Shown here in pieces: positions 1-7,396 of a stretch of DNA of 64,000 nt. The position numbers and the translations under genes were made by a program. The stretch's first letter is position 1, and every line of letters starts with the position of its first letter. The stretch is from Paenibacillus phytohabitans (lineage in GTDB: Bacteria > Bacillota > Bacilli > Paenibacillales > Paenibacillaceae). Under the pieces are notes generated by a model, which was given only the letters and a program-made list of their open reading frames with translations, did not search any database and was not told the origin of the DNA. The DNA is taken from NCBI RefSeq assembly GCF_013141775.1, contig NZ_WHOB01000018.1:186001-250000 (forward strand), in the 5' to 3' direction.

Positions 1-554
1 TTTAACAGGATATCATTGTAGTAGAGCAGTACTGATATACCTATCACAAAACCTAGTATCAATACAGACAGAAGAATATCTTCTAATTTCAGTCTTAGTT
101 TATCCAAATCAAAAGTGAATCCTTTCCCTTTGCGGTAAGCATAACTGAAGATAAAGAACACCACGGCAGAAGTCAGAAGTTGCAGAAAATATCCATTCCC
201 TACGCTAGCATAAATATCGGATATAGATCCAAATACTAGAAGGACTATGATGGTTTGAATCACAGCAAAAATAACATAACCTGATATTGTAGCAATGATT
301 GATAGTATTAGCGGCATCCTGACCACAGCGGAGAAGAACAGGATGAAAATCAATATTAGAATGAGCGGCGAGATATTCGCCATCCCGAGCTCATTTCTTA
401 ACAAATAGCTTTGAAGATTATTTAGTAGGATAACGAATAATACTTGCCATAAGTACCATTTCCATTTAAATCTAAAGAGCGACATAATGAGATAATATAG
501 AGCAAGAGTTTCTATTGTTGAGAAAAACATAAAGCCAACAGGTTCCCATGACAA
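1..554 (-). CDS. polytopic membrane protein, N-terminal part (possible AgrC-like sensor kinase); cut by window edge
   Basis: About 184 residues are visible before the reading frame runs off the window at position 1. Almost all of it is hydrophobic, with roughly six membrane segments separated by short loops, and the last visible part (DKLRLKLEDILLS) starts a new segment. N-terminal membrane domains of this kind precede the GHKL ATPase domain of AgrC-like peptide sensors, but the kinase domain is outside the window, so that role is inference. I place the start at a TTG (first base 554), because AGGCGGTG at 562-569 lies 7 nt upstream of it; the first ATG in frame (530) has no such site. The product would begin MSWEPVGFMFF. 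Confidence 0.5.
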   Translation of the reverse strand, partial: MSWEPVGFMFFSTIETLALYYLIMSLFRFKWKWYLWQVLFVILLNNLQSYLLRNELGMANISPLILILIFILFFSAVVRMPLILSIIATISGYVIFAVIQTIIVLLVFGSISDIYASVGNGYFLQLLTSAVVFFIFSYAYRKGKGFTFDLDKLRLKLEDILLSVLILGFVIGISVLLYYNDILL

Positions 555-561
555 ACCATAA

Positions 562-569
562 CACCGCCT
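562..569 (-). promoter_or_regulatory. ribosome binding site supporting a TTG start
   Basis: AGGCGGTG on the minus strand sits 7 nt before TTG at 554. No ATG or GTG in that frame has comparable spacing, so this site decides the start of the membrane sensor. Confidence 0.5.
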
Positions 570-820
570 GACTGATTTTCGTTCATTGAATTAATTATAT
601 AACTGCTCATGCCACAGCGTATACTACTTATTTACATTATTCGACACTTTCTCCCCCATTCTGCGTATTTTTTTCAACAATTAGCTGTTAACCAAGTCCA
701 TTGCACAAAATTGCGTTCGTACTCTATGGCTCTCCCCTGTTTCTCTCCGCCTTTGTCCAGCACAAAACTCTCTCCCCTGCATTCTATATAAAGAACCTTA
801 ATAGAAAGGGGTAGATTAGC

Positions 821-1069
821 ATGGCGACTCGTCAGCCGGATTTGGTGTTGATCAATTGGAGCCGGAACCCGTTAGTGCCCGGATCTGCACGCAGAATTAC
901 CGCCAGCCGGGTTATCGGAAATGCCGAACCCTGCTTGCCCAGCTTAAGAACCAATGGATTGCTTAGCACGGCCTTAGCCTGTCTGCAGGACAACGACATC
1001 GGTTTCAGAATCGTATTCCGCAAAAAAACCTCAAGCATCAGCGGATATTTGTTACTCCAGCGTAATTGA
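821..1069 (+). CDS. small hypothetical protein
   Basis: An 82-residue reading frame preceded by GAAAGGGG about 9 nt before the ATG and followed within 15 nt by a plausible intrinsic terminator, which is why I keep it. The sequence is basic, has no membrane segment and no motif I recognise; it contains two cysteines and ends in an SGYLLLQRN tail. A 68-residue frame on the opposite strand covers nearly the same bases but lacks a ribosome binding site. Function unknown, and the call rests only on the translation and termination signals. Confidence 0.45.
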   Translation: MATRQPDLVLINWSRNPLVPGSARRITASRVIGNAEPCLPSLRTNGLLSTALACLQDNDIGFRIVFRKKTSSISGYLLLQRN

Positions 1070-1081
1070 TAGGATTTCAGG

Positions 1082-1112
1082 GGTCTGGCTAATTGCCAGG
1101 CTCTTTTGTTTT
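1082..1112 (+). terminator. intrinsic terminator after the small ORF
   Basis: GGTCTGGC pairs with GCCAGGCT (two wobble pairs) across a 5-nt loop, followed by the T-rich tract CTCTTTTGTTTT. Confidence 0.55.
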
Positions 1113-1233
1113 GCAGCTTCTCTTAGGGGACAAGCGTAACAAGTGAAGGGAATTCAGGCTTATTGCTGCCATTCTCTGGTCCACGCGGGATTAATATCGG
1201 GGGATTGTATGGTAAAATACACTAATACAAACA

Positions 1234-1276
1234 GAACATCCGCCGGTCTCTCCTGACCATACACCAACGGATGTTC
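1234..1276 (-). terminator. inverted repeat, probable terminator of the lipoprotein gene
   Basis: Perfect 9-bp arms GAACATCCG (1234-1242) and CGGATGTTC (1268-1276) with a 25-nt loop lie just past the stop codon of the minus-strand lipoprotein gene. The following tract (TGTTTGT) is only moderately T-rich. Confidence 0.45.
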
Positions 1277-1298
1277 ATCGCTAAACAGGATTGTTAAT

Positions 1299-1790
1299 TT
1301 ATAATTCCGCCCATGTTACATTTAGCTCTACAGTACCTTCCTGGGAAGCCAAAGAACCGCCGATGATCGACCAGCTCTGCTTATTGTCTTTGGTGGTACC
1401 CTGGATAATCAGGTTCTTGTCATCAAGGGTCTGCGCAGAATCGCTTCCGAGTCTTGAAGAGAAATAATCCTGATAGAGCTTCGATACTGTATCCATGCTT
1501 TGCGTTGTGGTGAAGATCAGAAGAGCTGTCTTTTTGCCTTCGTTCTCTTCAGAATGGGAAAGCTTGATTTGAACATCCTCCGGCAGCGGGAAATCCTCCG
1601 GCAGATTCTCCGGCAGCTCTTGGGAAGCGGCAGAAGCATCCGGCTGAGCCGTAACTCCATTGTTCCCGGCGGACGGTGCAGAGGTCTGCATAGAATCAGT
1701 TGCAGGCACATCCGGCTGATTACTGCAGGCATTCACTGCCAACATGGATAACATCATCGATAAGGTCAAAATTAGTTTTTTGGTATACAC
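1299..1790 (-). CDS. secreted lipoprotein of unknown function
   Basis: A 163-residue lipoprotein. The N-terminus VYTKKLILTLSMMLSMLAVNAC is a short basic stretch, a hydrophobic core and a lipobox with Cys at about residue 22, so the protein should be lipid-anchored outside the membrane. A Ser/Ala/Pro-rich linker (residues 25-60) contains an acidic proline-rich stretch around LPENLPEDFPLPEDV, and a compact folded domain of about 100 residues follows. I chose the GTG at 1790 because AAGGAG lies 7 nt upstream; the longer ATG start at 1823 has no ribosome binding site and would bury the signal peptide. The C-terminal domain resembles small Paenibacillus lipoproteins without known function. Confidence 0.7.
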   Translation of the reverse strand: MYTKKLILTLSMMLSMLAVNACSNQPDVPATDSMQTSAPSAGNNGVTAQPDASAASQELPENLPEDFPLPEDVQIKLSHSEENEGKKTALLIFTTTQSMDTVSKLYQDYFSSRLGSDSAQTLDDKNLIIQGTTKDNKQSWSIIGGSLASQEGTVELNVTWAEL

Positions 1791-1920
1791 AGCTTCACTC
1801 CTTAAGCGTTCTAGGCCTAACATTGCCAGTAAGATATGCAGGCTTACCGGATAATACCCTTTATGCTATTCCGCCAATCAGCTGATTGATTTAATTACAT
1901 CTATTCAAGGAGACATGGAT

Positions 1921-2097
1921 ATGGATAAGAAAAAAGACTCCTCCCAAGGCATCGCCCTGGGCTTATGCTTTGGTATAGTGTTTTGGATGGCTTTTGATAA
2001 TTTGCCTTTGGGCATAGCCTTGGGTATTGCCTTTGGAGTTGTTTTCTCTAGACCCGGCAAATCTAAGAATGATCCAAAAGATCCTCCGGCTGAGTGA
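1921..2097 (+). CDS. small glycine-zipper membrane protein
   Basis: A 58-residue protein with a charged MDKKKDSS head, two closely packed hydrophobic segments rich in Gly/Ala (IALGLCFGIVFW and GIALGIAFGVVF) and a hydrophilic Lys/Asp/Pro tail. The repeated GxxxG-like spacing suggests a helical hairpin in the membrane. The ATG at 1921 lies 8 nt after AAGGAG; an earlier ATG at 1915 would leave only 2 nt of spacing. It lies 39 nt upstream of the thermonuclease gene on the same strand and may be co-transcribed with it. Function unknown. Confidence 0.6.
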   Translation: MDKKKDSSQGIALGLCFGIVFWMAFDNLPLGIALGIAFGVVFSRPGKSKNDPKDPPAE

Positions 2098-2136
2098 ACC
2101 GGAATGATATATTCACGGCAAAGGAGTCATTAACAC

Positions 2137-2742
2137 ATGTTCCAATCTAATAACGGTAAGAAGCTTACCAGGTACGGCTTGATTGTATTAGCTCTTACGA
2201 TTTCGTTGGTGACAGCTGTCCTGTCGAAAGATGAACCGGACAATACCTTTGAAACACTGGACACAATTGTTCTTACATATCCTTCTCAGGCAGAAGTTCT
2301 ATCGGTAACCGACGGAGATACTTTCAAAGTTAAGTTCGAAGATGGTTCGGTAGACAAAATCCGGCTCCTGCTCATTGATACTCCTGAAACTAAGCGCGCC
2401 AATACACCGGTTCAGCCCTTTGGCCCTGAGGCCAGCGAGTACTTAACGGAGCTTCTGAACGGGCAAACGGTTAGGGTCGAAATGGATGTGTCTGAACGTG
2501 ATCAATACGGCCGGGTTCTGGCTTATGTCTATCTCGGTGATGAGATGGTGAATGAAATGCTGGTCGCTGAGGGTCTGGCCAGGGTTGCCGTGTATCCACC
2601 GGATGTGAAATATGTGGATCAGCTCAGAGCCACTGAGAAAAAGGCTAAGTCTGCGAAGCTGGGGATTTGGAGCATAGAGAATTATGTGACCGACCGGGGA
2701 TACGACACTTCTGTCGCAGCTACCCACGCCAACAAAAAATAG
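2137..2742 (+). CDS. thermonuclease (SNase) family nuclease, membrane-anchored or secreted
   Basis: A 201-residue protein with one N-terminal membrane segment (residues about 12-30) and a staphylococcal-nuclease-type OB-fold domain (about 48-190). Visible family motifs are VLSVTDGDTFKV, IRLLLIDTPET with the metal-binding Asp and first catalytic Arg region, and ERDQYGRVLAYVYL with the Glu/Arg pair of the active site. The family cleaves single- and double-stranded nucleic acid with Ca2+. The N-terminus may act as a signal peptide or an uncleaved anchor, so the enzyme should act outside the membrane. AAAGGAG precedes the ATG by 10 nt. A bidirectional terminator separates it from the convergent stalk-domain gene. 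Confidence 0.85.
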   Translation: MFQSNNGKKLTRYGLIVLALTISLVTAVLSKDEPDNTFETLDTIVLTYPSQAEVLSVTDGDTFKVKFEDGSVDKIRLLLIDTPETKRANTPVQPFGPEASEYLTELLNGQTVRVEMDVSERDQYGRVLAYVYLGDEMVNEMLVAEGLARVAVYPPDVKYVDQLRATEKKAKSAKLGIWSIENYVTDRGYDTSVAATHANKK

Positions 2743-2775
2743 ACCCGAGAGACAAAAGTCTCCCGGGTTGTTCTA
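2742..2775. terminator. bidirectional terminator between convergent genes
   Basis: GACCCGAGAGAC and GTCTCCCGGGTT form a near-perfect stem with an AAAA loop, flanked by A-rich sequence on one side and TTGTTCT on the other. It serves both the thermonuclease gene and the gene ending at 2779. Confidence 0.75.
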
Positions 2776-2778
2776 TAG

Positions 2779-3450
2779 TTATTTATAATAGGAAGTAGTC
2801 AATGGAACGAACATGGATGAGCCGTCTTGTACGTCTCCGGTTACATAGATAGAGCTTACTCCGGCAATGTCCACCTCTACGGTTACGAGCCCTTCTTCAG
2901 GGGTAATGTTCAGCTTCTTAAGCACCGTATCCGTATCGCTGTCTTGCACGGTAAAGTCTTTAATATCAGTGCCGATCGCCGCTACCTGAATGTACAGCTT
3001 CTGATATTTCTTGTTCGGGTAGAGCATGAACGAGCTGCCGCGAGTGCCGCTGCCATTATCGAAATGGACATCTTTATAGTCCTTATCTTTATAGACGGTT
3101 TTGTCAGGATCTTTGGTATGGTATGAGGAGTCAAAACCGGCTGCAATGGAGACTCCTTCCGTCTGCTCCCCTAATGAAATGGTATTGGAGGCGGCATCGA
3201 ATTTAACGGTAACTCCGAGCAGATCCGACACAGAACGGACTGGCAGATACGTAGTATCCTTATAAGAAATCGGAGCGATCACTGCACCGCTGCTATTCTT
3301 CAGCTGCACAGGCTGGCCATCTACCTTGAATTTAATTCCCGGGTTCAGAAAAGCTTTGATCTCCTGCAGATTGGCTCCTGCGTATACCCCCGTTCCCATT
3401 CCTCCAAGTACAGCAAAAACAGTCAGCGCAGCGGTTAATTTCTTTTTCAC
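2779..3450 (-). CDS. secreted stalk-domain (copper amine oxidase N-terminal-like) protein
   Basis: A 223-residue exported protein. It has an N-terminal signal peptide (KKKLTAALTVFAVLGGMGTGVYA), then a stalk/copper-amine-oxidase-N-like domain at about residues 30-95 with the usual features: ... IKFKVDGQPV, a YKDTTYLPVRSVSDLLG helix and VKFDAASNTISL. A C-terminal beta-rich domain of about 110 residues (DFTVQDSDTDTVLKKL region) has no family I can name. Stalk domains are common in cell-surface proteins of Paenibacillus and are thought to mediate attachment or assembly. The start is GTG with GAGGAG 9 nt upstream. Confidence 0.75.
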   Translation of the reverse strand: MKKKLTAALTVFAVLGGMGTGVYAGANLQEIKAFLNPGIKFKVDGQPVQLKNSSGAVIAPISYKDTTYLPVRSVSDLLGVTVKFDAASNTISLGEQTEGVSIAAGFDSSYHTKDPDKTVYKDKDYKDVHFDNGSGTRGSSFMLYPNKKYQKLYIQVAAIGTDIKDFTVQDSDTDTVLKKLNITPEEGLVTVEVDIAGVSSIYVTGDVQDGSSMFVPLTTSYYK

Positions 3451-3553
3451 CCGATCAAACTCCTCTCCATGTATTTCAAATTTAAAACTTACATACTGGG
3501 AGTATAATAAATCTTACCATAATATGCAAATGGCTGAGAATCCGCCGAAATAC

Positions 3554-3580
3554 AAAAAAACACCCCGCCTTCCGGCAGGG
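3554..3580 (-). terminator. intrinsic terminator of the small membrane protein gene
   Basis: On the minus strand CCCTGCC-GGAA-GGCGGGG is followed by TGTTTTTTTGT. It lies just past the stop codon of the gene at 3629-3844. Confidence 0.75.
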
Positions 3581-3628
3581 CATCCATACTTCCAATTCCA
3601 ATGCCAATTCCAATTGGCTATGTATCAT

Positions 3629-3844
3629 TTAGAACTCATCTTTTTTGTGAACGGATTCGTAATGGTTGCGGATTTCCAGATTCTTGGCATGATTGTACAG
3701 ATCCAATGCAACAATTCCTCTGCGCGCAAGCTTCACTACCAGAACAAATAAATAAATACCGAGCCCCAGACATGCCAGCCAGACTAAAAAGAAAAATATA
3801 CTAAAACTGCCGGCAAGCAATGACCCAAAACCTGTTGCCATCAT
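3629..3844 (-). CDS. small membrane protein, unknown function
   Basis: A 71-residue protein dominated by one or two hydrophobic segments (about residues 10-40) followed by a charged C-terminal tail ending in HYESVHKKDEF. The upstream GAGAGGGG is 9 nt from the ATG and a good terminator follows, so expression is likely. The tail with paired Arg/Lys after the membrane segment suggests a cytoplasmic C-terminus. No family recognised. Confidence 0.55.
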   Translation of the reverse strand: MMATGFGSLLAGSFSIFFFLVWLACLGLGIYLFVLVVKLARRGIVALDLYNHAKNLEIRNHYESVHKKDEF

Positions 3845-3925
3845 TTCTCACAGCCCCTCTCCTCGTATAGAGTTCTGAATCTTTAAGTAAATCATAATAG
3901 CTGTGGAACATTTTGTATATACACT

Positions 3926-3957
3926 CAAAAAAACCGCCGGACCGGAGTTCAGCGGGT
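3926..3957 (-). terminator. intrinsic terminator
   Basis: On the minus strand CCGCTG pairs with CGGCGG around a 10-nt loop and is followed by TTTTTTTGAG, downstream of the gene ending at 3976. Confidence 0.7.
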
Positions 3958-3975
3958 TTGTTCTATGCATTTCTT

Positions 3976-4383
3976 TTATCCGATCGATGTGCCTGAGAAT
4001 GTCACGGGTCCCGTAACACTGGCTGCATTGAGCAGAATATTCAAGCTGTTATTGGCGACACCCAAACTGTATGCATGATAACCAGCGGGTACACTTCTAT
4101 CCATATAAGCAATAGTAATAGGCTGAATGGCTAAAAGCGCAAGGCCGCTGGAGCCCATATTGAAGATGGGCTGCCCGTCCCGGTACAATGTGAAGACCAC
4201 ATTGGGTACGCCGAGCGTAGTTTGAAATCCGATGGAGGCACTCAGTAATACAACCCCCGAAGTTACAGTAGCAAGGCCAAACTCAGCCAAGATCAAATTG
4301 CCCGCAGGTGAAAGAATTGGAATAGATACAGTCTGACTGCCCGTTGTTGCAGTACTGGCCCCTGTGTCGATAATCGTTGCCAT
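3976..4383 (-). CDS. hydrophobic beta-rich protein, possibly spore-surface
   Basis: A 135-residue protein starting MATIIDTGASTATTGSQT. It has no signal peptide and is made of alternating hydrophobic/Thr/Ser beta-strands, with few charges and almost no lysine. That composition is typical of jelly-roll proteins on exosporium or spore surfaces, but I do not recognise a named family. GAGGAGG lies upstream of the ATG. The promoter region carries a CATATTCTA element with AACC 16-17 nt upstream, matching the sigma-K pattern, which supports expression in the mother cell late in sporulation. Function is inferred from composition and promoter only. Confidence 0.6.
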   Translation of the reverse strand: MATIIDTGASTATTGSQTVSIPILSPAGNLILAEFGLATVTSGVVLLSASIGFQTTLGVPNVVFTLYRDGQPIFNMGSSGLALLAIQPITIAYMDRSVPAGYHAYSLGVANNSLNILLNAASVTGPVTFSGTSIG

Positions 4384-4413
4384 GGTGATTCCTCCTCTCT
4401 AATCTTCTACTCA

Positions 4414-4442
4414 TAGAATATGCTAGAGGAGTTTATGAGGTT
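4414..4442 (-). promoter_or_regulatory. candidate sigma-K promoter
   Basis: On the minus strand CATATTCTA (4414-4422) fits the CATAnnnTA -10 of sigma-K, and AACC (4439-4442) lies 16-17 nt upstream as the AC-type -35. Transcription would begin about 20 nt before the ribosome binding site of the gene at 3976-4383. Confidence 0.5.
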
Positions 4443-4491
4443 GGACAAATCAGATTAAATTTCAAACTGTGCATGCATGATCAGCGGCTGA

Positions 4492-4758
4492 TCAGCGGCC
4501 GTTATCTTTGGGCGGTACCTGATATTGTCCGGTCAAAGGATCATACTGCGGACGTTCCCCGGCAATCTCCAGCTCAATGCGCTGCAGGGAATAGACAAGT
4601 TCACCAAAGCCAATAAAAAACATACCGGCTATGCAAGAAGCGGCGAGGAAGATAGCAACACCAAGCACACCACCAAAATGGAATCCCACTGGAATACAAG
4701 CAAATACCCCCAGCACGATGATCGCCACGCCAAAATACTTCAGATAAGCCCCTTTCAT
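4492..4758 (-). CDS. small two-helix membrane protein
   Basis: An 88-residue protein with two hydrophobic segments (about residues 7-25 and 30-55) separated by a short GFHFGG turn, then a soluble tail of about 33 residues containing YDPLTGQYQVPPKDNGR. AAGGAGG stands 7 nt before the ATG. The tail motif resembles short substrate-like tails of other small Paenibacillus membrane proteins, but I cannot name a family. Confidence 0.65.
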   Translation of the reverse strand: MKGAYLKYFGVAIIVLGVFACIPVGFHFGGVLGVAIFLAASCIAGMFFIGFGELVYSLQRIELEIAGERPQYDPLTGQYQVPPKDNGR

Positions 4759-4870
4759 CAGTTGCCCTCCTTGTGATTACTCAGTATTAAATAAGAATAG
4801 CATATTTCTTGTGGAACTATTTGTAAATGAGTCCTGTGACAATGCTGCCGGGGGAGATGGGGTGATTTAA

Positions 4871-4940
4871 AGTTCTATTGAGAGTTCTATTTAGAGTTCT
4901 ATTAAAATTAATAGTAATAATAATCCATTTTCGCTATAAT
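4871..4940 (+). promoter_or_regulatory. three 12-bp direct repeats upstream of a TATAAT box
   Basis: AGTTCTATT occurs at 4871, 4883 and 4895, exactly one 12-bp step apart. A perfect -10 (TATAAT) is at 4935-4940 but there is no good -35 hexamer 17 nt before it. The arrangement suggests an activator or regulator binding array upstream of a weak promoter. Confidence 0.4.
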
Positions 4941-4976
4941 GATTTTGCTTTATTACGAATCTGGGGGAAATTACTT

Positions 4977-6245
4977 ATGAAAACAAATTTAGTTAAGATC
5001 ACTATGGCTTTTGCTCTGCTGTGCTTACCGGTTGCAATAACTGGATGTGGCGGTTCTCCTGCCGAGGTTACCCAATCTGCAACTGCAACTGCTACTACTA
5101 CTCCTACGCCGCCGCTTGCAAATTATTCAGTGGAGGATAAGACGCTGGAATACCTAGAGAGCTTTGGCACCAGTTCCTGGAATACTGAAGCATCCAAGGA
5201 TATCGCCGAGAAGATCCGGGTGAAGGCCAGAGAAAGTGAAGAGGATAAATATACTTACCTGGAAATCGCTGACTCTATCGAGAAAGATGATATACAAAAT
5301 GTGAAGAAGCTTTTCACGAAAATAGGGGGAGTTATCCCGGCGTCAGTGACCAGCAGATACCCAGATCCCACGCCAACACCAGTCCCGACCGTAGAACCGG
5401 CAGAAGGCGGGGAAATTGTAACGTATTCCGATTTAGATCAGGAATTTGGAGCTAGAGCACTAAATTTGGCCAAGAATTTTCTGGAAAAAGACCTGTCCCA
5501 AGAAATTAGAGACGAAGCTCAAGAAGTTATTCTCAAAAGCCTTGAGTTTCTAACTAAAGAAAATCAAAGCAAATTTAAGGAAATGGCCATTGCCATACAA
5601 AAGGATGACAAGGCAACTGTTGAGAAACTATATACTGAGTTGTTGCCTTTATACCAAGGTATACCTGCATCAGCTGCGGCTGCATCAGCTGCACCTGAGC
5701 CTGTGGCAGCACCTGACGATATCATTCATCTCAAAGGAAAAAGCGATCAGGCTACTGACTTCTTCAATTTAATGAGCGGTATTGCAATTGTGGAAGCAAC
5801 AGATGCTGGCGATTCGAATTTCGTTATTTATCTATACGATGAAACAGGAAATTCCAAGGAGATGCTGGTGAATGAAATTGGACCTTACAAGGGAAAATCC
5901 TTAGTGGTGATTCCGGAAGACGGGAAATACATGCTGAATGTAGAATCAGATGGCTCATGGAAGGCTGATATTACTCAGAGCATACCTGATAACATTAAGA
6001 GCGCTCCGGTCAAATTAACCGGCAAGGGGAATGATGTTGTTTTTGCGAGGCTGCAAAGCAAGCTGACCCGGTTCACATCCAAGCATGTAGGAGAATCCAA
6101 TTTTGTTGTCAAGGTGAATGACAGTCTCCTGCTGGTCAATGAAGTTGGCAACTATTCGGGCTCTACGGCCGAAAGCATTGAATCAGACGGGATTTATGTC
6201 TTTGCCGTTGAAGCAGACGGACAATGGAGCATTAACATTGAATAA
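4977..6245 (+). CDS. large lipoprotein with duplicated domains
   Basis: A 422-residue lipoprotein. The signal peptide ends in a lipobox (LPVAITGC, Cys about residue 22). A Thr/Pro linker follows, then two related helical segments (about residues 50-110 and 160-220), each with an EKLxTE/KKLFTK-type helix and rich in Glu/Lys, separated by a PTPTPVPTVEP linker. Two related beta-rich domains of about 75 residues follow at the C-terminus, each containing a G(D/E)SNFV strand, a (V)NE(I/V)G turn and an ESDG(S/I)W-like strand. The ATG at 4977 has GGGGGAAATTACTT upstream; the in-frame ATG at 4878 lies in the promoter. The internal duplication suggests a binding or scaffolding role at the cell surface; function unknown. 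Confidence 0.7.
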   Translation: MKTNLVKITMAFALLCLPVAITGCGGSPAEVTQSATATATTTPTPPLANYSVEDKTLEYLESFGTSSWNTEASKDIAEKIRVKARESEEDKYTYLEIADSIEKDDIQNVKKLFTKIGGVIPASVTSRYPDPTPTPVPTVEPAEGGEIVTYSDLDQEFGARALNLAKNFLEKDLSQEIRDEAQEVILKSLEFLTKENQSKFKEMAIAIQKDDKATVEKLYTELLPLYQGIPASAAAASAAPEPVAAPDDIIHLKGKSDQATDFFNLMSGIAIVEATDAGDSNFVIYLYDETGNSKEMLVNEIGPYKGKSLVVIPEDGKYMLNVESDGSWKADITQSIPDNIKSAPVKLTGKGNDVVFARLQSKLTRFTSKHVGESNFVVKVNDSLLLVNEVGNYSGSTAESIESDGIYVFAVEADGQWSINIE

Positions 6246-6258
6246 TCTCTTATAACCT

Positions 6259-6303
6259 AAAAAGATTGCTACTCCGCAATGGAATAGCAATCTTTTTTCT
6301 TTT
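6259..6303 (+). terminator. intrinsic terminator of the lipoprotein gene
   Basis: AAAGATTGCTA pairs with TAGCAATCTTT across a 13-nt loop, and the descending arm runs into a T tract. Confidence 0.8.
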
Positions 6304-6327
6304 GACGGCTTATCGCCTGTTCTTATA

Positions 6328-6735
6328 TTAGTTACTTAAATTATAAAAGGTCACTTTCACCTGAATAGGAACCGTAGTATCCGTCGCATTCAGATAGAGC
6401 AGCGCATTTCCGGCACTGCCGTCCCAATAGCTGAAATACAGATCCTGTACAGCACTGGCACCGCTCATTGTACCCATTTGGATTTGGCCGCGGTTGGTAA
6501 TATTAAAGTAATAGGGACCCGTCACTTTACCCGTATCCGATTGCTTCTCTACAACGGCTTTAATCGTTTTGGCGGAGGCTGTACAGAGCAAATATGTGGT
6601 TTGTCCCGGCTGCAGAGTAAGAGTTACTGGCGAATTAAATCCCGGCGCCAGAGAAAGGGCATGCGCAGAAGGAGCGGAGACCCACAAGAAACTTGCTGCG
6701 AAGAGAAACACGATCAACGTTTTTAATTTTCGCAT
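6328..6735 (-). CDS. small secreted protein
   Basis: A 135-residue exported protein with a clear signal peptide (KLKTLIVFLFAASFLWVSAPSAHA) and a mature part of about 107 residues that is beta-rich and Thr/Gly-rich, with one cysteine. Phrases such as LTLQPGQTTYLLCTAS and NALLYLNATDTTVPIQVKV suggest a single Ig-like or jelly-roll domain. GAGGA lies 10 nt before the ATG. No family recognised. About 210 bases upstream separate it from the next gene and show no clear element. Confidence 0.65.
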   Translation of the reverse strand: MRKLKTLIVFLFAASFLWVSAPSAHALSLAPGFNSPVTLTLQPGQTTYLLCTASAKTIKAVVEKQSDTGKVTGPYYFNITNRGQIQMGTMSGASAVQDLYFSYWDGSAGNALLYLNATDTTVPIQVKVTFYNLSN

Positions 6736-6949
6736 TTATTAATATCCTCCTTAATTCTTTGGGTATAGGGGAATCGGTCTGAACGAAACGCACAGCACTC
6801 GCTTGGCGAAGTCCGGCTCAACAGAGCAGCAGACTATTTGCACTTCACACTACCCGGCAGATTGGAGTCTATAAGCAAGTCTCCTTCCCTCTCAAAACGG
6901 TCTATATGAGCATTTTTAATATATCAGGTATATTTTCCCTTGTAAATAT

Positions 6950-7396
6950 TTAGAATTTAATAGATTCTGCATTATAATCTCCTGTGATTTCGATTAGATT
7001 CCCATCCGGGTCTTCAATCATGAAGCAATGATAAGGCCGCACAACATTGATATAGAAAATCTCAGATACTGCTCCGATATCCAGTGACTTCACCCGCTCA
7101 TACTCTGCATTCAAATCAGTAACATTGAAGTTAAGGATCACATTATTCCCGTATCGAACCTCACTATCTTGCTTATAATTCAAATACGCCTCATTAAAAT
7201 GCTCCGACACATCGCTGTTCGTGCGGATCAATTCCTTATCGAATTCCGGATTCCATAACGCGAATGTGTTCCCGCAGTGGAATTGTGCCCAACGCTCCAG
7301 CTTGCGGGAATCTGCTTTCATATTCAGCAACGCTTCATAAAATGCAATGGAACCCTTCATATCACGGACGATTAGATACGTACAACCCAGCTGCAT
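6950..7396 (-). CDS. VOC (glyoxalase/bleomycin-resistance) superfamily protein
   Basis: A 148-residue protein with the two beta-alpha-beta-beta-beta units of the vicinal-oxygen-chelate fold. Typical marks are the opening strand LGCTYLIVRDMKGSIAFYE and the closing PYHCFMIEDPDGNLIEITGD, where the DPDGN(xx)E motif carries the last metal ligand. Family members act as lyases, dioxygenases, isomerases or antibiotic-binding proteins; the substrate cannot be told from sequence. GAGGAG precedes the ATG. It stands alone with no operon partner. Confidence 0.8.
   Translation of the reverse strand: MQLGCTYLIVRDMKGSIAFYEALLNMKADSRKLERWAQFHCGNTFALWNPEFDKELIRTNSDVSEHFNEAYLNYKQDSEVRYGNNVILNFNVTDLNAEYERVKSLDIGAVSEIFYINVVRPYHCFMIEDPDGNLIEITGDYNAESIKF

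Noticed and set aside
609-791. 60-codon plus-strand frame
   Set aside because: No ribosome binding site and no sequence character of a protein; it covers a probable promoter region.
832-1038. 68-codon minus-strand frame opposite the small plus-strand gene
   Set aside because: No ribosome binding site, while the plus-strand frame has one and is followed by a terminator.
6740-6949. Possible riboswitch upstream of the small secreted protein gene
   Set aside because: I looked for cyclic-di-GMP, SAM, TPP and T-box core words on the minus strand and found none.
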